Assembly (NCBI GenBank): GCA_033782935.1
Contig: JAWQEG010000262.1
Location: 744,001-808,000 of the forward strand
Direction of reading: 5' to 3'
Length of the DNA stretch: 64,000 nt
Source of the DNA: Petrolisthes cinctipes
Lineage: Eukaryota; Arthropoda; Malacostraca; Decapoda; Porcellanidae
Made by a program: the position numbers and the translations under genes. Below, one piece after another: positions 61,701 to 64,000 of the stretch. Numbering within the stretch: the stretch's first letter is position 1; every line of letters begins with the position of its first letter. The notes below the pieces were generated by a model that ran no database searches, was not told where the DNA came from, and saw nothing but the letters and a program-made list of their open reading frames with translations.

Positions 61701-64000
61701 TACATGCGTACTCAGTGCTAGAATATTTTCAAAAAATAGGCCCAAACCATGCTAAAAATCGATATTTTAGGTGCCCAAAGTCGATATCTCAAATTCAGGC
61801 CCAAAACACCCGAAAATTCGATATTTTGAAGTCCCAGAAGCGATCTGTACATGCCTACCCCGTGTTAGAATATTTTCAAAATACAGGCCCAAAACATACT
61901 AAAAATCGATCTTATAGGTGCCCAAAAGTCGTTATGGGCATGTATCTTCTATACCCGTTTATATCTCTAATTCAGGCTCCAAACACCCGAAAATTCGATA
62001 TTTTGAGGTCCAAGAAGAGATCTGTACATGCGTACTCAGTGCTAGAATATTTTCAAAATATAAGCCCAAAACATGCTAAAAATCGATATTTTAGGTGCCC
62101 AAAGTCGATATCTCAAATTCAGGCCCAAAACACCCGAAAATTCGATATTTTGAGGTCCCAGAAGCGATCTGTACATGCCTACTCCGTGTTAGAATATTTT
62201 TAAAATACAGGCCCAAAACATACTAAAAATCGATCTTTTAATTGCCCAAAAGTCGATATGCGCATGCATCTTCTGTACCCGTTTATATCTCAAATTCAGG
62301 CTCGAAACACACGAAAATTCGATATTTTGGGATCCCATAAGCGATCTGTACATGCGTACTCTGTGCTAGAATATTTTCAAAATATAAGCCCAAAACATGC
62401 TAAAAATCGATATTTTAGGTGCCCAAAGTCGATATCTCAAATTCAGGCCCAAAACACCCGAAAATTCGATATTTTGGGGTCCCAGAAGCGATCTGTACAT
62501 GCCTACTCCGTGTTAGAGTAATTTAAAAAAACAGGCCCAAAACATGCAGAAAATCTATATTTTAGGTGCCCAAAGTCAATATGTGTATGAATCTTCTGTT
62601 CCCGTTTATATCCCAAATTCAACCTCAAAACACCTGAAAATTCGATATTTTGGGGTCCCAGAAGCCATCTGTACATGCCTACTCAGTGCTAGAATGTTTT
62701 CAAAATATAGGCTCAAAACATGCTAAAAATCTATATTTTAAGTGTCCAAAGTCGATATGTGCATGCATCTTAATTACCCGTTTATATCTCAAATTCAGGA
62801 TCAAAACACTCGAAAATTCGGTATTTTTGGGTCCTTGAAGCGATCTGTACATGCCTACTCCGTGTTAGAGTATTTTCAAAATACAGGCCCAAAACATGCT
62901 GAAAATCGATAGTTTAGGTGCCCAAAGTCAATATGTGCATGCATCTTCTGTACCCGTTTATATATCAAATTCAGGCTCAAAACACCCGAAAATTCGATAT
63001 TTTGGAGTCCCTGAAGCGATCTGTACATGCCTACTCAGATACAGGCCCAAAACATACTGAAAATCTATATTTTAGGTGCCCAAAGTCAATATGTGTATGC
63101 ATCTTCTGCACATGTTTATATCCCAAATTCAACCTCAAAACACCCGAAAAATCGGTATTTTTTGGTCCTAGAAGCGATCTGTACATGCCTACTCCGTGTT
63201 ACAGTATTTTTAAAATACAGGCCCAAAACATGCTGAAAATCGATATTTTAGGTGCCCAAAGTCAATATGTGCATGCATCTTCTGTACCCGTTTATATATC
63301 AAATTCAGGCTCAAAACACCTGAAAATTCGATATTTTGGGGTCCCAGAAGCCATCTGTACATGCCTACTCAGTGCTAGAATGTTTTCAAAATATAGGCTC
63401 AAAACATGCTAAAAATCTATATTTTAAGTGTCCAAAGTCGATATGTGCATGCATCTTATTTACCCGTTTATATCTCAAATTCAGGATCAAAACACTCGAA
63501 AATTCGGTATTTTTGGGTCCTTGAAGCGATCTGTACATGCCTACTCCGTGTTAGAGTATTTTCAAAATACAGGCCCAAAACATGCTGAAAATCGATATTT
63601 TAGGTGCAAAAGTCAATATGGGCATGCATCTTCTGTACCCGTTTATATATCAAATTCAGGCTCAAAACACCCGAAAATTCAATATTTTGGAGTTTCTGAA
63701 GCGATCTGTACATGCCTACTCAATGCTAGAATGTTTTCAAAATATAGGCCCAACACATGCTAAAAATCGATATTTTAGGTGCCCAAAGTCGATATCTCAA
63801 ATTCAGGCCCAAAACACCCGAAAACTCGGAATTTTTGGGTCCTAGAAGCGATCTGTACATGCCTACACCTAGTTAGAATGTTTTCAATATACAGACCCAA
63901 AACATTCTCAAAATCGATATTTTAGGTGCCCAAAAGTCGATATGTGCATGCATCTTCTGCACACGTTTATATCCCAATTTAAGGCTCCAAACACCCGAAA
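58784..64000. repeat. Diverged satellite segment at the right edge
   Basis: Monomers of HOR-D character continue (AAACTCGATATTTTGTGG near 59532 and 61012, GTTCTGTACATGCG near 59385) without a clean long repeat. Near the end, about 62560-63040 is repeated at 63246-63726 (offset 686 bp, four monomers' worth), recognisable by TATATATCAAATTC followed by TTTTGGAGT. The array is still running at base 64000, so its right end is outside the window. Confidence 0.8.
59447..59747 (+). repeat. 301-bp fused monomer pair with 33-bp junction deletion
   Basis: An S1-type unit is joined to the next A half at AAAGGCCCAAAGTCAATATG (about 59583). The expected ACATGCTGAAAATCT, the monomer start block and AGGTGCCCAAA are missing. 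The lost 33 bp are bounded by two copies of GCCCAAA, as seen in the intact relative at 61064-61104. Expected length of the pair is 334 bp; 301 is present. Deletion between 7-bp direct repeats explains it exactly. Confidence 0.85.

Larger units (their letters stand above)
1..64000 (+). repeat. Tandem satellite DNA array, 176-177 bp monomer
   Basis: The sequence is a continuous head-to-tail array. Every 147-180 bp a new unit opens with TCGATATTTT (variants TTGATATTTT, TCGATCTTTT, TCTATATTTT), runs through GTGCATGCATCTTCTGTACC, CACCCGAAAATTCG and AGCGATCTGTACATGCCTAC, and closes with CCCAAAACATGCTGAAAA. All units point the same way; I saw no inverted monomer, no unique spacer and no insertion. 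The first 13 monomers begin at 1, 178, 336, 512, 671, 847, 1023, 1199, 1375, 1522, 1698, 1873 and 2037. Arrays of nucleosome-sized monomers with higher-order structure are typical of eukaryotic centromeres and pericentromeres; that location is inferred. The family is not recognised and the host is unknown. Confidence 0.98.

Noticed and set aside
1..64000. CRISPR array
   Set aside because: The repeats are contiguous 147-180 bp units without unique spacers; repeat length and lack of spacers exclude a CRISPR locus.
1..64000. Primate alpha satellite or another named family
   Set aside because: The period (176-177 bp) and sequence do not match alpha satellite (171 bp) or other satellites I can recall well enough to name. 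No family is assigned.
1..64000. Inverted monomers or a strand switch within the array
   Set aside because: Reverse-complement signatures such as GAGTAGGCATGTACAGATCG were looked for on the + strand and none was found by eye; a computed search would settle it.

Overview
The whole 64 kb window is one uninterrupted, head-to-tail satellite DNA array. No gene, RNA gene, transposon, CRISPR array or unique sequence could be supported on either strand. The basic monomer is 176-177 bp and about 40% G+C (hand count of one consensus). It starts at a TCGATATTTT block and recurs in the same orientation from base 1 to base 64000. Counting the first 13 monomers (2,195 bp) gives a mean near 169 bp, so roughly 380 monomers in all (an extrapolation). 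The many open reading frames are by-products of a 177 = 3 x 59 bp period and are not annotated as genes. Such an array means a eukaryotic nuclear chromosome, most plausibly a centromeric or pericentromeric block. I do not recognise the satellite family and cannot name the species or decide between plant and animal.

Monomer anatomy. Each 177-bp monomer is an old dimer of two half-units, A (89 bp) and B (88 bp), matching at about 61 of 88 aligned positions in a hand alignment. Each half carries its own TCGATATTTT block and its own set of A/T-tracts spaced 10-11 bp apart; B also carries a 15-bp dyad, GTATTTTCAAAATAC. Two recurrent deletion classes are mixed with full monomers: S1 (158-160 bp, 18 bp lost from B, dyad removed) and S2 (146-148 bp, 29-30 bp lost from A). 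Rare one-off deletions and A/B hybrid units also occur. Monomer subtypes follow one another in a preferred order, pointing to an ancestral higher-order repeat (HOR) of about five or six monomers.

Layout. 1-1304: end of an HOR copy that begins outside the window. 1305-21617: HOR-A, three tandem copies of a very long unit (7.6 kb, an internally deleted 4.2 kb, and 8.6 kb), with copies 2 and 3 apparently identical over about 3.1 kb. 21618-26034: diverged monomers without a long HOR. 26035-31900: HOR-B, built on a seven-monomer 1,205-bp unit with expanded later copies. 31900-37930: HOR-C, partial repeats at 1.2-3.5 kb spacing. 37930-49070: diverged large-scale duplications, with a five-monomer 835-bp unit (HOR-E) at 46947-48938 and a relative at 41435-42272. 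49071-58783: HOR-D, units of about 3.0 kb followed by a 1,983-bp offset duplication. 58784-64000: diverged monomers with a 686-bp-offset duplication near the end.

The picture is of an array reshaped by repeated unequal exchange and short-homology deletion, with recently amplified blocks on both sides of older, diverged interior sequence. All comparisons were done by eye. Segment edges are good to about 20 bp unless exact monomer starts are given, and identity statements rest on matched stretches rather than a full alignment.
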